Numbered from the stretch's first letter, positions 1 through 12,200 are shown. The stretch is DNA of 64,000 nt from Erodium maritimum (GCA_963921825.1 OY997596.1:35579932-35643931); one strand, 5' to 3'. The notes: generated by a model not told the origin, from the sequence alone. Translations and numbers: made by a program.

Positions 1-1470
1 TTTTTTTTGAAATCATAGATTTAAGACGATCTAGGACATTAACGGGGTTCGAATGTGATGAATTACTTAACGTGATTCGGTATACATTTGCAACTAATAT
101 TATTCTAAGTGCAACGAGAATTCTCTCAATGTAGTCCTAACAATCTCACGATCGTATTAGGACCCTAACATACTCGGTCCACCTAATTATCTCTAATCTA
201 GGTGTATAGCGGTAAATAGCATTATAATCTATGAATTCCTCTAACTTTCGGGTTTTACTCCTATAGTTATTGCGCTGGTGTCAGTCTAACCATATTCTGG
301 CTTAGATTAAAACTCGAGCTATCTAATTCCTTTTCCTCTTACTAACCTCATTTCTTAGTTGTTGGCTAACATGATTTAATCAATTATCACGTGATCAAGG
401 CGATAAAGCAATACGAACATAATTACATAGTCAAAATCCTAATACTAGTTTAACAAACGTATAACCGAACCAAGCTAAATCAATTCAACACATCGTTCCC
501 CTAGCCCTAGATCAATAGGTTTTTAGTTCATATCAATGGAATGAGAACACTAAATACGGATTGAAACAATGATAATCATATTAACTTTAAAAGCAATACA
601 AATATCCAATCTTAATCCAAACTACAAAGAACCTTCTATGTAGTTGTCGTGTCTCTCCTTTGATCTTCTCTAAAATCCTTCTCCAAGTCTCCAAGTGTGA
701 TATTTTCTCTCCCAAAAACGTGTTCTCCTATTAATTTCGTGATACCCCTTTTAAACCTAACTTTTGACTTAAATAGGGTTGAAAAAACGAGCCTGAAACG
801 AAGTGGAAAAAGGCCCAGTCGCGCGGCGAGGGACTGGCCCGTGGTCTGCGGGCGAGGCTTTAGCAGAACAGAGAATCAGGAGGGCCTGGCTCGCGGTCTG
901 GTGGGCGAGACCGATGCGGCCTAGCTCGCGGTCTGGTGGGCGAGGCTTTAGCATTCTGACTTTTGGCATTTTTGCTCCAATTCGCTCCAATTTCGTCCCG
1001 AATGTCCCGATTCCTCTGGAGATTGAGCAACTGCACATACCAAGAGAGATACTCATCAAATTTCACCATCCCGGGACTGAAAAGCTCAAGAATGTGGGCT
1101 AAAAACATCTCAAATAGATGTATTTTAAGTTCACATCAACACCAATGAAAGATCCTAGGCTAGATCGCCGTCTGAAAGGACGAGCTTCTTCATGATTCAC
1201 GTTTTTGAACCGTGTAGGTGAATCATGCGTTGTACGTGACCTTATTCCCCGTCAAGCTTTTCACATTGGATTAGATCATTATTTTCTAGTGACATATGAC
1301 CAGATGTGTCTTTTATTCCAGAGACAAACAAAACTTGTTTCCTACTCCATCTTTTTGTTACAAAATTATGTGGTAATCTACTCCAGCGATTGTCTAATAA
1401 ACATAAATGGGAAGGGATGTCAGAGATATGATAATGTTCGGTCATTCCGTTCATTAACGTCAAATAAATA
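1..1470. other. Non-coding, repeat-derived left flank
   Basis: No coding region can be supported here. Positions 1-700 are AT-rich, without long open frames, and read like retrotransposon UTR or LTR sequence. Positions 834-954 hold a GC-rich tandem repeat listed separately. Positions 1205-1470 are open in short frames on both strands, with no family motif that I recognise. The sequence may be the remains of one LTR element, but no TG...CA ends, primer-binding site or polypurine tract were found to prove it. Confidence 0.4.
834..954. repeat. GC-rich tandem repeat, about 34 bp x 3
   Basis: Three diverged copies of a unit built on CTCGCGGTCTGGTGGGCGAG lie at about 834-864, 885-919 and 920-953. 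The first and third copies continue with GGCTTTAGCA. The block is far more GC-rich than its AT-rich surroundings. No function can be assigned. Confidence 0.6.
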
Positions 1471-1682
1471 GGAAGCTATTAATGAGAAGTTAAGTGTTGA
1501 GCTTAAAGAAAATATTGAGGGTCCACAAGAAGATTTACTCAAAAAATTAGAGGTAGTTTTGGAGGGAAAATCGAAATTAATTTCCTCTTCCAATAGTAAA
1601 TTTGTCACTCCTCATCATGCTATCAGCTACAACAGATCCTCAGTCCACATAAAATCAAAAAAAAAAACCACAAGTCTCCTAT

Positions 1683-2030
1683 GTGTATGATACAAGATCT
1701 AGAAGAGGCAAAGAAACCCCATTAGTTACTCCCTCAGTCAAGAAGAAGAAGGGTTTGGAAGCAATTAGCAATAATGAAAAACAAAGGAGCCCCTGGGACT
1801 ATTGTAAAGCTATTGAATTGAAGGCTTTTATGGCAGATGATCTAGTCATTGATCAGTTTGATAACCTGGAAGCTGAAATTAACCAGAAAGCAATTTTTGA
1901 TTCTGACTCTGGTGAAGATTTGGCAGCACTGGTTGAAGAAGAGGTTAGAGAAGAGGTTGAAGAAGTGGGGATATTAGGGCCTTGTCTTGAAGAGATACAT
2001 TCTCAAGCTAGGTCCCCACTGTTTACTTGA
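1683..2030 (+). pseudogene. LINE ORF1 C-terminal remnant
   Basis: A 115-codon frame, acidic in its second half (EEEVREEVEEV), ends just where ORF2 starts; the two overlap by 4 nt. Similar low-complexity sequence is readable upstream from about 1472 in another frame. The position directly before the endonuclease identifies it as the ORF1 end. No RNA-binding or zinc-knuckle domain remains, so the RNA-binding half of ORF1 is missing. Confidence 0.6.
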
Positions 2031-5000
2031 GTAGCACCATGAAACTCCTCTCTTGGAATATGAGAGGAGCCTCCTCTGAACAAAAGAGGAGAGTGCTAAG
2101 AGATGTGATCCAGCAGCACAAACTATTACAAGAGACCAAATATCAAACCTTGCCTCCTTTTTTTTTTCTGAGATCAGTGGGTTTATGCAATGGTTGGAAG
2201 TTGGCTAGTATTGAGGCTCAGGGTTTGTCAGGTGGTTTGATCTCAATTTGGCTATCAGATGCTTTCAAGATGAAGTATGTTAAACCAATAGATCATGCAC
2301 TGATTTGGTTTGGGTTTGTTGAAGAATGGAAGATTGATTTGGCTATTGTCAATATTTATGATCTTTGCTCTACAACTTTGAGGAGAGCTCTTTGGTCAAA
2401 TTTGGTTGAGGAAGCATAGAATCTGGGAGATTACTATATTTTTGCTGGTGACTTTAATGCAATCTTGAACTCCTCTGAAAGAGTACCCCCCTCTAATGCT
2501 ATTATGTCCATCAGAGACTTTAACAACTTGTTAGTGGAAACTCCTTTGGTTGATCTCCCTCTTACTGGTGGACAGTTTACTTGGTTCCACAATAATTCAA
2601 AAGCTTCTAGGCTGGATAGATTCTTACTTGCTCCACAAGTCTTCTCTGATATAAAAAATCTCTCCCAGATTTGTCTCCCAAGATCTATCTCAGACCACAA
2701 ACCTGTGTTATTGGCTGATCCCTTCATTGATTGGGGGCCTAGACCCTTCAAATTTTTGAATGCTTGGTTGGATCATCCAATGTTCTACACAGATGTGAGC
2801 CAATTTTGGTCATCCTTGCATATAGTGGGCGAGCCTTGTTATGTCATCTGGATGAAGTTAAAGCTGTTAAAGGGGTTCCTAAAGACTTGGAATCTTGAGG
2901 TCTTTGGGTTCTTAGAGAGGGATATTGCCTCTCTCCAAGTTCTGATCAACAATTTTGATAGCATCCTGGAGGGTAGAAGTCTTACTGAAGTGGAAAGATC
3001 TGATAGAGCTCTTTGTAGTGCACATCTTATTCAGAAATTGAAGGCCTTGGCAAAAGTGTGGAGACAAAAGCCTAGATCAAAATGGATAAAGGAGGGTGAA
3101 AGATGCTCCAAATATTATTATATCATAGCCAAATTTTCCTCAACCAGAAAAAGAATTACTCAGATTCTTGTTGGAGACACAGTCATTTCCTCTCCTTCAA
3201 AAGTAAAAGAGGCAACCAGAACTCATTTTGCCAGTAGATTCAAGAAGAACTCCTCTATAGTTGTTGATCTCTCTCAGCTGCCCTTCAACAACATTTCTTC
3301 TTCCAAAGCAGATTTCTTGGAAAGACTTTTCTCAGATGAAGAAATTCTCAGTGCTGTATGGATTGCAATGGTGATAAAGCTACTGGCCCTGATGGGTACA
3401 CCCTCAAATTTTTTCAGAAATGCTGGAGTTTTCTACAAAGGGATGTCCTAAACTTTTGTCATCACTTTCACACAACTGGTTCCTTGGGTAAGGGTATCAA
3501 TTCATCTTTCTTCACCTTGATTCCTAAGGTCTCTAGTCCCTCCACTTTTGACGACTATAAACCTATTAGTTTGGTGGGAGCTTTATATAAAATCATTTCA
3601 AAAGTGTTAGCTGCAAGATTGAAAACTGTGATGGACTTCCTAGTAAGTGATGTGCAAACTGGCTTTATTGGTGAGAGACAAATACTAGATGGTATATTGA
3701 TAGCTTCTGAGGTACTACACTATGTCAAAGCTACAAGGGAAGAAGTGATATTATTCAAGGTAGATTTTGAAAAAGCCTATGATCACTTGGATTGGGGTTA
3801 TTTGGAATCAGTTCTCACAATTATGGGTTTTGGGGCCAGTGGTGTTATTGGATGAAATCTTGTTTTAATGCTTGGGCTTCAATGCTGATAAATGGCTCTC
3901 CCACAATTGATTTTCAACTCACTGGAGGTCTTAGGAAAGGTCGCTCTTTATCCCCATAGCTCTTTGCTTTAGCTGCTGAAGGATTACACTTAATTCTAGA
4001 GCAAAGGATCAGTTTTGGCAATCTTCAAGGGATCACCTGTGGAAGTGGTGGACCAATTATTTCTCATCTCCAGTTTGCTGATGATACCCTCATCTTCTTA
4101 AAGGCCAATCTCAACCATGTGCAGAATCTCAAGACCTCACTTCTGGCCTTTCAGTTGGCCTCAGGTTTAAAAATCAACTTCTATAAATCTAAAGTAGTGC
4201 TATTAAATGCTTCTTCAGTGGTTGAGTCCCAGATTATTTCTATATTAGGCTATGAGGGTGTACAGCTTCCCTTGGATTATTTGGGGTTTCAGTTGGTGGC
4301 AAACCCAAGAAGATATAGTACTTGGTTACCAGTTATAAAAAAGTTCAAGAAGAAGTTAAATTTATGGCAAGCAAAAAATATGAATTTTGGAGGGAGAGTC
4401 ACACTAATAAAGTCATCACTTTCCTCTCTCCCATTGTATTACATGTCACTTTACAAAAGCTCCTAAGAAGGTGTTAAGAGAAATGGAAATGTGGCAAAGG
4501 AGATTTCTTTGGAATGGCTCAGTTACAAAGAAAGTGTTACATAAGGTCAAATGGGACTTAATTTGCACTCTAAAGGATAAGGGAGGTTTGGGAATCAAAA
4601 GCTTGTATATTATGAATTCTGCCCTTTTAGCTAAATGGTGGAGGAGATTTGCTTTGGAGACAAATTCCTTATGGAAAAGATTCATATGTGCAAAGTATGG
4701 TTGGTGTGTAGAGGATTGGGACCTGTCCAAAATCACTATCACAGGGAATCAAAATTTTCCCAGCCATGTCCAGTCTTTATTAACTGATCAAAGGTTCTGT
4801 AGTGCTGTGGGTTTTGCTGGCTTGGAGTGGTTTGTCCATAATGGCTTGAGGGTCAGTTTCTGGGAGGACATCTGGTTAATAGATGAGCCTTTAAAGATTA
4901 GATTCAGGAGGCTTTATCACCTTTGTTTGCACAAAAAGATGAAAGTAGTACATTTTTGGAAGTCTTTGGTTCATAAATTTCAGGAGGGCTCTAAGAGGTT

Positions 5001-5686
5001 GGGAGATTGGTTTGTTTAGAGTGCTTTCAGAAGCTCTAAACCTGTTTTCTCTGCAAGATATTGGGAAGGATAAGATCATCTGGAAAATTCATGAAGCAGG
5101 TTTCAGAGTTAAAAGAATGTATAATCATCTGGAAGATTGCTCCCTTCAGGACCAACCTTGGACCAAATTCCTTTGGTCTCCTCTTGTTCCTCCAAAAATT
5201 TCAGCATTTGTTTGGCTGGCTTGTCATGGTGCAGTTCCCACAAAACTTTTCCTAGATACCAGAGGATTGAACATGGCCTTTGAAGACACTCTTTGCCCCT
5301 TTTGTGCCTTGGACTTTGAGGAAATAAATCACCTGTTCTTGACTTGCAACAGAGTTTGGCTCATTTGGACAGTTGTTCTGAATTGGTGGAGGATTTCAGG
5401 AGTAATGACTGATAATTTCATCAGCTTTTTATATAGCTGGATGGAGCTAGGTCAAGCATCATCTAGAGATCAATGGAGAATTACCTTATTGGTCACATTA
5501 TGGTTTATTTGGTTGTCCAGGAATGATCTGGTTTTCAACTGCTCATCCACAACAGCAGTGATCATTCTTCAAAAAATTCAGAGCTACACCTTCAATTTGG
5601 AGTGGATCCTCTTCAAAAAATTCCATCCATTCTTATTCAATGATTGGTTAAAGTCCCCTTTCCTTTGTGCAAGAAGAAAGATCTGA
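2027..5686 (+). pseudogene. LINE ORF2 (endonuclease, reverse transcriptase, zf-RVT), broken
   Basis: ORF2 nicks target DNA and copies element RNA in target-primed reverse transcription. The endonuclease part shows the opening LLSWNMRGA, GDFNAI (about 2450), RLDRFL and SDHKPV. The reverse transcriptase follows from about 3350 (ATGPDGY, the FEKAYDHLDW block, QFADDTLIF at about 4075-4100). A CPFC...H...C zinc-binding region lies near 5300. Breaks seen: an in-frame TAG at 2417, a frameshift near 3358, another near 3840, a TAG near 3957, and frameshifts near 4453 and 5010. The endonuclease is also shortened between its first block and LLQETK. Confidence 0.9.
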
Positions 5687-6473
5687 GTTTCAGATTTTGG
5701 TGGCTGATTGTTTTGGGGGGACTGGGTTTATGGGGTGGTTTTTTTGGGGTCTTTTGCTTCTAGTGGTGAGGTTAGGTCACTTTGTGGGGTTAGTTTTTGC
5801 TCAGCTTTGTTTTGGCTGATTTGTTTGGGTGTGGGGGTAGTGGTGAGCTTGGTTTAGCTCCTCTCTGTACTTTCTTAGGCTGTGTGAGGGTATTTTTCTT
5901 GTATAGGTTGAGTGGAGTGTTTGTTGTGTAATTGTTTGTTGACTCTGGCTCAATTGTCCTTGGTGAGCTCTGGTTTTGTGCAGATACTAGGAGCTCAAGC
6001 TGATTGAAGACAGTTGGTGCTGGTAGGAATTTGCTGCTGAGGGATTACTATTCTCACAGTTCTTGTTGCATTTTCTCCTCTTCTTAGATGGCGCGAGATG
6101 GTTTTTGTTTCAAAGGCAACTTCAGGCAACTTCTGATCCTTGTTTAGTTAGGATCAGGTTCCCCCTAGGTATCCTATTTGGTTGGTTGGGTTTAGTTGAG
6201 AAAAATCACTGGTAGCTGAGGCATAGATGCTTCAGTTGGTCCTTTGTCTGTTTGTATGGGTTCGGTTGGTTTGGCTTGCGGAACAAGCAAGGGTTTCAGT
6301 TTAAATTTTCAAACCGTTGGGTGGTTACTTGTGGGTTAAGCAAGGTCGATTAGATTGGCTTTGTAGTTTTAAGTTGATGTTTGGTTTCTCTTGAGTGGTT
6401 GTATAGGTCACTTGGCCCTTTCTTCATTTTGAAGAATTGGTCTCCCAATAATACAATTGCTGATAATAAAAAA

Positions 6474-6797
6474 TAGGTCACTAGTGTTAGAATTGGTTGC
6501 CATTAACGAGAAACCAGCAAAAGGATGTCCAATTAGTATTTGAGGAACATATAGTTGTTAACCAAATATGACCATATTTGAGGTTAGTCTTAGTCCTAAA
6601 AAATTCTTCGAACCCAGTCTAGTTGTGTTTCCTAAGTCTAGACAAAATAAGTAACTTCTTTCCCATTCATATTTTCTTAACCCTTCATTGAGCGATCTTG
6701 CCTCATTCAATACTTATTTTCTCTTTGCAATATAAATATGACGACTCTTTTTTATTATCCAAGCATATGTCAAGTATAAGGGCTGTAAATATTTTGG
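6474..6797. other. Spacer between two LINE copies, nothing recognised
   Basis: About 320 bp of AT-rich sequence without a credible frame, RNA gene or repeat boundary. It begins immediately after the A-rich end of the preceding LINE. Confidence 0.4.
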
Positions 6798-7449
6798 GTA
6801 CCCGGAACGGATTATGTGCAGTGAACAAGGTCAACAGGTCCAAAAGCAAGGGACGCAGAAGGAACCTCAGGGCCAAGCTCGAGGGATTGGTCATATTCGG
6901 TCAAAGACGGGTAAGGTACTTCTGCGTCTACCTCCCGTTGAAGTGGATCGGATGACATCACGTCCCCAAGGGAAGTTGGAAATCTGCTCCATCATGCACC
7001 CAATAAGGGACGAGGAGAAAGTTTAGGAGCCATAGGTGAAGGTGTCACAGCCTTCTTCGGAGCAATGAGAGGATCCGGCGGGGGTGGAAAGGCTCCATTA
7101 AGGCTTATACAAACAGACCCAAGATTGACGGTGTTGGGAAGTCTCGGGAAAGCCGCAATCAGAGCATTATCTTCAGGCTTGCTTTATGCTTTTTCTTACT
7201 TTAGTTTGGGTTGGTTAGTTTCTTTCGATTGTTGGACTATTTATTTTATGTTTCGTACCTTTGAAATGCTGGTAAAGGGATGTCCTGAGTTAGTATCTCA
7301 ATCCAAAAAATTATTTGTCTACGGGTCCATGAGCGCCGGGTTGACTATGGGAAACCAGGACATATATCTGAAACCAAGGGCTTTACACCCTACCTTGTAT
7401 GGTTTACATTTTGCATTAATTCACTTTCCCTGTTACTCGTTTAAAAAAA
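6798..7449 (+). mobile_element. 5'-truncated ORF1-only LINE, 3' part
   Basis: The last part of a LINE ORF1 (basic, glycine- and serine-rich) is followed by a short 3' tail ending CTCGTTTAAAAAAA. The segment 7065-7449 is homologous to 54540-54930 and 53000-53387: all share a GGCGGGGGTGG-like start, a GGGTCCATGAGCG-type motif and the same terminal GTTTAAAA. As in those copies, ORF1 sequence runs directly into the 3' tail with no ORF2 between. The 5' edge is approximate and no clear target-site duplication was found. Confidence 0.65.
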
Positions 7450-7502
7450 CTAATTATTATCATTATAAAACTAGTTGTAGAATATAATTCTCTCTCACTA
7501 AC

Positions 7503-7690
7503 TAGGGGTGGGCAAAAAAAACCGAAACCGCAAAAACCGACCACCCCCAACCGGAACCACCACCGGAGAACCCGGAACCGGAAGTTCCGGCAAAATTTTC
7601 GGTGGAGAAAGTGCCGAACCGCTAGCTTGTTGGTTGGTTTCTGGTTCTGAATGAGCCGAACCGGTAAAAACCCAACCAACCGACACTGTA
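7503..7690. mobile_element. hAT-like MITE, left end only
   Basis: The sequence begins TAGGGGTGGGCAAAAAAAACC, the terminus shared with the hAT-like elements at 8665-9221 and 50354-53610. It continues as CCG/GG-rich sequence to about 7690. No matching right terminus and no 8-bp duplication were found, so it is probably truncated by the LTR remnant that follows. Confidence 0.5.
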
Positions 7691-7740
7691 GCAGTGTGTA
7701 CGTGGCACAGTTAGAGCCACAACTTAGACATTTTTAGCAA

Positions 7741-8418
7741 TCAATCAGCTGCTGAGATTGGGAATCCAGTTTCTAAAGCTAAGGAAACTGTTGGGACGAC
7801 CAAGGATTTGACTTCAACAAAAATCAATGCTAACGACCCCCTAGTGATGATGAAGCATATGGTCCGGGTCACAAGTGTATGCAGTTTTTTTGGTTGGAAT
7901 TGATCGAGGACGAGGACGGAGTTGCCTGCAAGGACATGAATCCATCTGAGACGCTTGAGGTCAAGCGTCATGTGCAAGGGGGGAGTCATGTTACGGGTCG
8001 TACGGCCCATATAAGGTGGAATAAAACCCACCAAAGATGTTGTCGCCCAACACCAAAGCTGCTACCGGCTAGGGTTTATATTCCCTTTTAATTAATGTCC
8101 TACTTTGAGTTTGTATCCTTTTAATTATGTATTAGGATTTGGTAAGTTAGTAGTTTATTCCTTTGAATGTATTAGGACTTGGACTAAAAGTAATCTCTTT
8201 AGCTATATATACCAAGAGAGAACAAGAAATAAAACAGACTTAGGAATTATAAAGAAATACTTTGGTCTCTACGAGGTCCTCGGCTTCCCTCTATAACGAG
8301 TCTGTAATTTTTACAATTGGGAAGAAGAAGAACAAGGATTCCCCCACGCGAAGCTTTGGAATCAATCTGAAGTCATACATTGGTTCCATAACGAAATCCA
8401 TCAATCAGGCCCCTAACA
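7741..8418 (+). mobile_element. LTR retrotransposon 3' end: internal remnant, PPT and LTR
   Basis: A polypurine tract (AAGGGGGGAG, about 7976-7985) is followed by an LTR candidate at 7989-8418 that starts TGTTACGGG and ends CCCTAACA (TG...CA, 430 bp). The LTR has a TATA-like AGCTATATATACC followed by an A-rich stretch, as expected of an LTR promoter. The preceding 250 bp read as the C-terminal end of a pol or gag-pol frame, with no diagnostic motif. The 5' portion of the element is missing. Copia versus gypsy cannot be decided. Confidence 0.6.
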
Positions 8419-8664
8419 CACTTTTAATTTTTTGGTAATTGACTATTCGTAACCAATACGTTGACTTCCTTTTTACAAACATATGTTTTCCGTAATAAAA
8501 AAAAAACATCTTCAAACGTCGGGATATATGTTGCATAAGTTGCTACCACATGTTCAAGAACCTCTCGAACCAAAAATCTCTTCAAATTTAAACTTAATTA
8601 ACCATTTTCTTTTTTTCAGATCATGCCAAGATTCAACCCATCAAGTTGATAAGCTTGACGTAAC

Positions 8665-9221
8665 TAGGGGTGAGCATCGGCCGGTACCCGCCCAAAATCC
8701 CAAACCCGTTACCCAAACCGTTTTTCCCGGTTACATAAAACCCGTACCCATACCCATCACCGGTCGCTAAAGGAAAGGCCGATAACCGCCCGTCCTCACT
8801 ACCGGCCGGGGACGGTTATAACCAACCAACCCAGGCCCAATGGACTCTTATTGGGCCTACTGGAATGAACATTCAAACATTCAACTTAATTCCTACAATT
8901 CAAACTTAATTTCACACAATTTAACTTAACTCGATAAACCTGCATATTATAAAACTGATTTCAGTTTAAATACTTCAAACATTCAAATAAAACACAACAA
9001 TTCCTACAACTAATACCTCATAATCATATAAAACACCCTACCGGCCGGTTCGGGTAGGACCGGTTTTTTGGTGTGAAAACCGGTCAAACCCGTTGACCAG
9101 GCCGGTTCACCTATTTCCAACCCATACCCGCCCGTGGTCAGGTCGGTTTCGGGTTTTTCGGTGACGGGAACAACCGGAGATGGTCGGTTTATGGTGATGG
9201 ACGGATTTTTGCTCAGCCCTA
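8665..9221. mobile_element. hAT-like MITE with perfect 8-bp TSD
   Basis: A 557-bp non-autonomous element. Left end TAGGGGTGAGCATCGG; right end, read on the complement, TAGGGCTGAGCAAAAATCC. It is flanked by identical GACGTAAC at 8657-8664 and 9222-9229. An 8-bp duplication and a TAGGG(G/C)TG terminus are typical of the hAT superfamily. The interior is rich in CCGG and ACCGGT strings and has no transposase. Confidence 0.85.
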
Positions 9222-9229
9222 GACGTAAC

Positions 9230-9625
9230 AATAGACCCAAAAAAACATGGAGTATATGAACAGTTTACCTGTCATCTCATTTGACACCCTTCTGAAGAGT
9301 TGGTGCCTTCTCCTTTATTGCAATATTTATCACCACGTTACATATTCCAAAACTATTGTTTTCATACACCGTCAAATGACTTTAGAGTCCTATGATTCTA
9401 GTCCAACAAATCTTGTGAATGCAATTCTTTTGGCTCATTGCAATATCATTGGTTGATAATAATGAATATGAAAAAAAAAACACAAACATATAGTTTCGCA
9501 CAAACTGTCCTATTTTTTCTGCGATTCTAATCAATAATGAAAATTATTTTTTGTATTAGTTATTCAAATGTACCAACTTCTTCATTTACATTACCGTGCA
9601 AAACATGAATAATATTAAAAGGAAG
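9230..9625. other. Unannotated spacer
   Basis: AT-rich sequence of about 400 bp between two MITEs. Short open frames only; no motif seen. Confidence 0.4.
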
Positions 9626-9635
9626 GAAATTTTTT

Positions 9636-10565
9636 AATTTAATATCCTGGTAAATTTTTATTTGCAATATAACACTCTAAGTCCCTAACATGTTATTTTT
9701 GCATTATAATACCCTGACAAACTATTATTTTCAGTTTCATACCCAACCGTTAACTTTTCATCCAAAATGGATGGAAAATGGTCATGTGCTTTGCACATGA
9801 CGTTTCTTTCAAAAAAAATACAAAAACACTCTTCAACCTTTGATTTTTAAAACATATAAAAACTGATTTAAAAAAAATATTTTTTGAAATATATAAAAAT
9901 CTGTTTTTTGTAATATATATATATATATATATAAACTGATTTTAATCTTTTTAAAATAAATCTGATTTTTTGAATTATATAAAAATATGATTTTTGAAAT
10001 ATATAAAAACTTTTTTTTAAATATTTTTTAAAATATATAAAAAAATCTGATTCTTGTAATCTATAAAAATTGATTTTTAAAATATTTTTTTAAATAAATA
10101 TGATTTTTTGAATTATATAAAAATATTATTATGAAATATATGAAAATTGATTTTTCAAATATATAAAAACTGATTTTTAAAAAATATTTTTTGAAATAAA
10201 ATATATTTTTAAAATATATAAAAATATTTTTTTTAATATGTAAAAACTGTTTTTTGAAATAAATCTGATTTTTTGAATTATATAAAAATAAGATTTTTTG
10301 AAATACATAAAAAATGATTTTTTTTCAATTTTTTTGAAATAAAAAATAGTTTTGTGAAACATATAAAAAGTCTGATTTTTTTGTGGTAGGTTTTGAAATT
10401 TTGATTGGTGTCAAGGGGTATTTTTGACTTTCCATCCATTTTGGATGGAAAATTAACAGTTGGATATGAAACTGAAAATGATAGTTTATCATGATATTAT
10501 TATAATACAAAAAAAACATACTAGGGTGTTATATTACAAATAAAAATTTGTTATGATATTAAATT
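9636..10565. mobile_element. MULE-like MITE, 930 bp, 10-bp TSD
   Basis: Long terminal inverted repeats start AATTTAATAT(C) at both ends and extend about 150 bp with mismatches, reaching the CCATCCAAAATGGATGG palindromic core. The target-site duplication GAAATTTTTT is identical at 9626-9635 and 10566-10575; 9-11 bp is typical of Mutator-like elements. The interior (9840-10390) is an AT-rich array of short ATATAAAAACTGATTTTT-like units. The 17-bp palindrome at 9783-9799 is shared with other elements in the window. There is no transposase. Confidence 0.85.
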
Positions 10566-10575
10566 GAAATTTTTT

Positions 10576-11095
10576 CTAAAAAGAATCAGTCAATGTGAAT
10601 AGATAGTAGAGGAATTAGCCAAGTATGTATATAGATATACTTACAAACTTGTGATTAAAACTCTGTCCAAGTGGGTCTGCCTCTAAAACCACTGTTCTTA
10701 AATTGGAACTAGCATTAATGTTAGTGGATGACAAGTTTAAGAGAATAAAAATGAATCGAAGTGACAAATTTAGAAATTGATAGCAACTAGTAACTTGCAA
10801 TTACACAACATATGTTAAATGTTACTAATATATATACGTGTCACATGCATGCAATCTCAACCTACCATACACCTATTAGCTGTGACCTCGATATATATTT
10901 ATATTATATGTAAAAGTTAATTCAGATTTCAGGTCACAACTACCTCTGTATTTCTATGAAGTGGAATGGGACTAGACATTAATGCTATAATTATGGCAAG
11001 AGGGGCAATTCTGTAATTTCCAGGTCATGGAAGAAAACCATGTCAGATCATTTAAAAGATGCAAGATGAATTGAATAGGGTTCCAGTGGAGAAAA
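10576..11095 (+). promoter_or_regulatory. Upstream region of the PROPEP-like gene
   Basis: The 520 bp between the MITE and the PROPEP-like start codon have no coding potential. A TATA-like stretch (TATATATTTATATTATA, about 10892-10908) is the only core-promoter candidate seen, about 190 bp before the ATG. A TTGAC/GTCAA core lies near 10585. The start context GAAAAATGG fits plant initiation preference. Transcription start is not determinable from sequence. Confidence 0.3.
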
Positions 11096-11702
11096 ATGGA
11101 GGAAGAAGAGAAAGGTGTGAGGTTTCTAGTGTGCCCATGTTGTGCTCTTCATGAAACATTTAGAGCCATCCTCAAGATTTTGGGTTTGGGAAGTGCACTC
11201 CATGATAGCTCCTCAAGTTCATCATCAGAAAAAGATGACCCTAACACTGCAGAACAAGTGGTGGTAAGAATTAAACTTTTTTCTCCTTTTACTTGCTTAA
11301 TTTACACAAGTTTATTTGATCAAAACTAGAGTATAATCATTATTTGTACTAAGTGAATATCTCGGGGTTAAATATGATGTAGTGTATATGTAACTTATTT
11401 CACTCACTTACGTGTAAAACCCTCAATGATGATGACCGATTTTACTTGCGGTCGTTCGACAAAAATGTCGTCGATCTCTAAATACACTCACCAATCAGAA
11501 GATTCTATAGTCAGAAAACTCCCGTCGATCGACGGATATATTATTACCCTTAACACACTAGTGACTATTCAGCATGTAAAAGTGTAAGAGATGTTTTGTA
11601 CAGGAAGAGGAGGAGGAAGAAGATAATGCGAGCTTGAGACTTTTAAGGGGGCCTCCAAAAAAACCAACAATAAGCACTGGGAGTGGTCCGAAGCACAATT
11701 AA
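11096..11702 (+). CDS. Plant elicitor peptide precursor (PROPEP-like)
   Basis: Two exons, 11096-11263 and 11604-11702, join in phase 0 across a GTAAGA...TACAG intron into an 88-residue protein. It is recognised by its overall plan. An N-terminal amphipathic segment (FRAILKILGLG, residues 22-32) resembles the RAILKCLGL stretch of Arabidopsis PROPEP1. A serine-rich and then strongly acidic middle follows (EEEEEED), and a basic, Pro/Gly-rich C-terminus ends RGPPKKPTISTGSGPKHN. The terminal SG-x-GP-x-HN fits the family's SGRPGQHN-type signature. In the known family, damage-activated metacaspases cut the precursor after Arg or Lys, and the released peptide of about 23 residues signals through PEPR receptor kinases to amplify defence; arginines at 67 and 70-71 offer such sites here. 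There is no signal peptide, as is usual for PROPEPs. Function is inferred from the C-terminal motif and gene plan. Confidence 0.87.
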
Positions 11703-12200
11703 CTTGAGAATTTGGGTTCGTTCCTAAGGACAAGAATATTGGATGGTTATATGTAATTTAAATTCTCTCTTTCACCTGCTTTTCACATTTCCTTTAATTT
11801 ACTGTTTTGTGTGTATGCGGAAGAAATGTATTTAAGGTACATGATCTAAGAAACTAGTTTCAGATCCTTATTTCCTGTTGCATCTATTCTTCATAGGATC
11901 TTACTCCCTTGATCAATTTTCTAACTGTGTCAAACTATGCGTGTTTTCCACGTGTATATACCGAACAGAAATTGTTTGCGTTTAGATAACCTAACTATTT
12001 TTTATTTGCACCGTACATATCTTCTGTTGGTTTTTCATTTAAAACACATGAGGAGAAATCTAATAGAAACTCTTCTTATCCTAAAAACTGCGTGAAACCA
12101 ATCTTAGCCACACACCCTTTAGATCCAACATTCACCATAATGACACATCATCACGCCAATTTCATCATAACTCACGCCACTTTCATCCTCTCTCACACAA
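11703..12200 (+). other. 3' flank of the PROPEP-like gene
   Basis: Presumed 3' UTR and downstream spacer. No further coding exon, RNA gene or repeat boundary was recognised before the inverted-repeat element that follows. Confidence 0.35.

Larger units (their letters stand above)
1472..6473 (+). mobile_element. L1-like LINE, decayed, with ORF1 remnant and ORF2
   Basis: This is a plant L1-clade non-LTR retrotransposon. An acidic ORF1 remnant (to 2030) is followed by ORF2 with apurinic endonuclease, reverse transcriptase and zinc-binding zf-RVT regions (2027-5686). A T/G-rich 3' untranslated tail of about 780 bp ends in AATAAAAAA at about 6473. The 5' edge is uncertain: coding-like sequence begins near 1472, and the element is probably 5'-truncated. 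I looked for a target-site duplication matching the 3' flank (TAGGTCACTAGTG) and found none. ORF2 carries several stops and frameshifts, so the copy is inactive. Confidence 0.85.

Noticed and set aside
1472-6490. Target-site duplication for the first LINE
   Set aside because: The 3' flank TAGGTCACTAGTG has no match near any plausible 5' edge; the 7-bp AAATAGG resemblance near 1465 is too weak.
9840-10390. AT-rich repeated segment as a satellite or matrix attachment region
   Set aside because: It is the centre of a MITE with clear inverted ends and a 10-bp duplication; no separate feature is needed.
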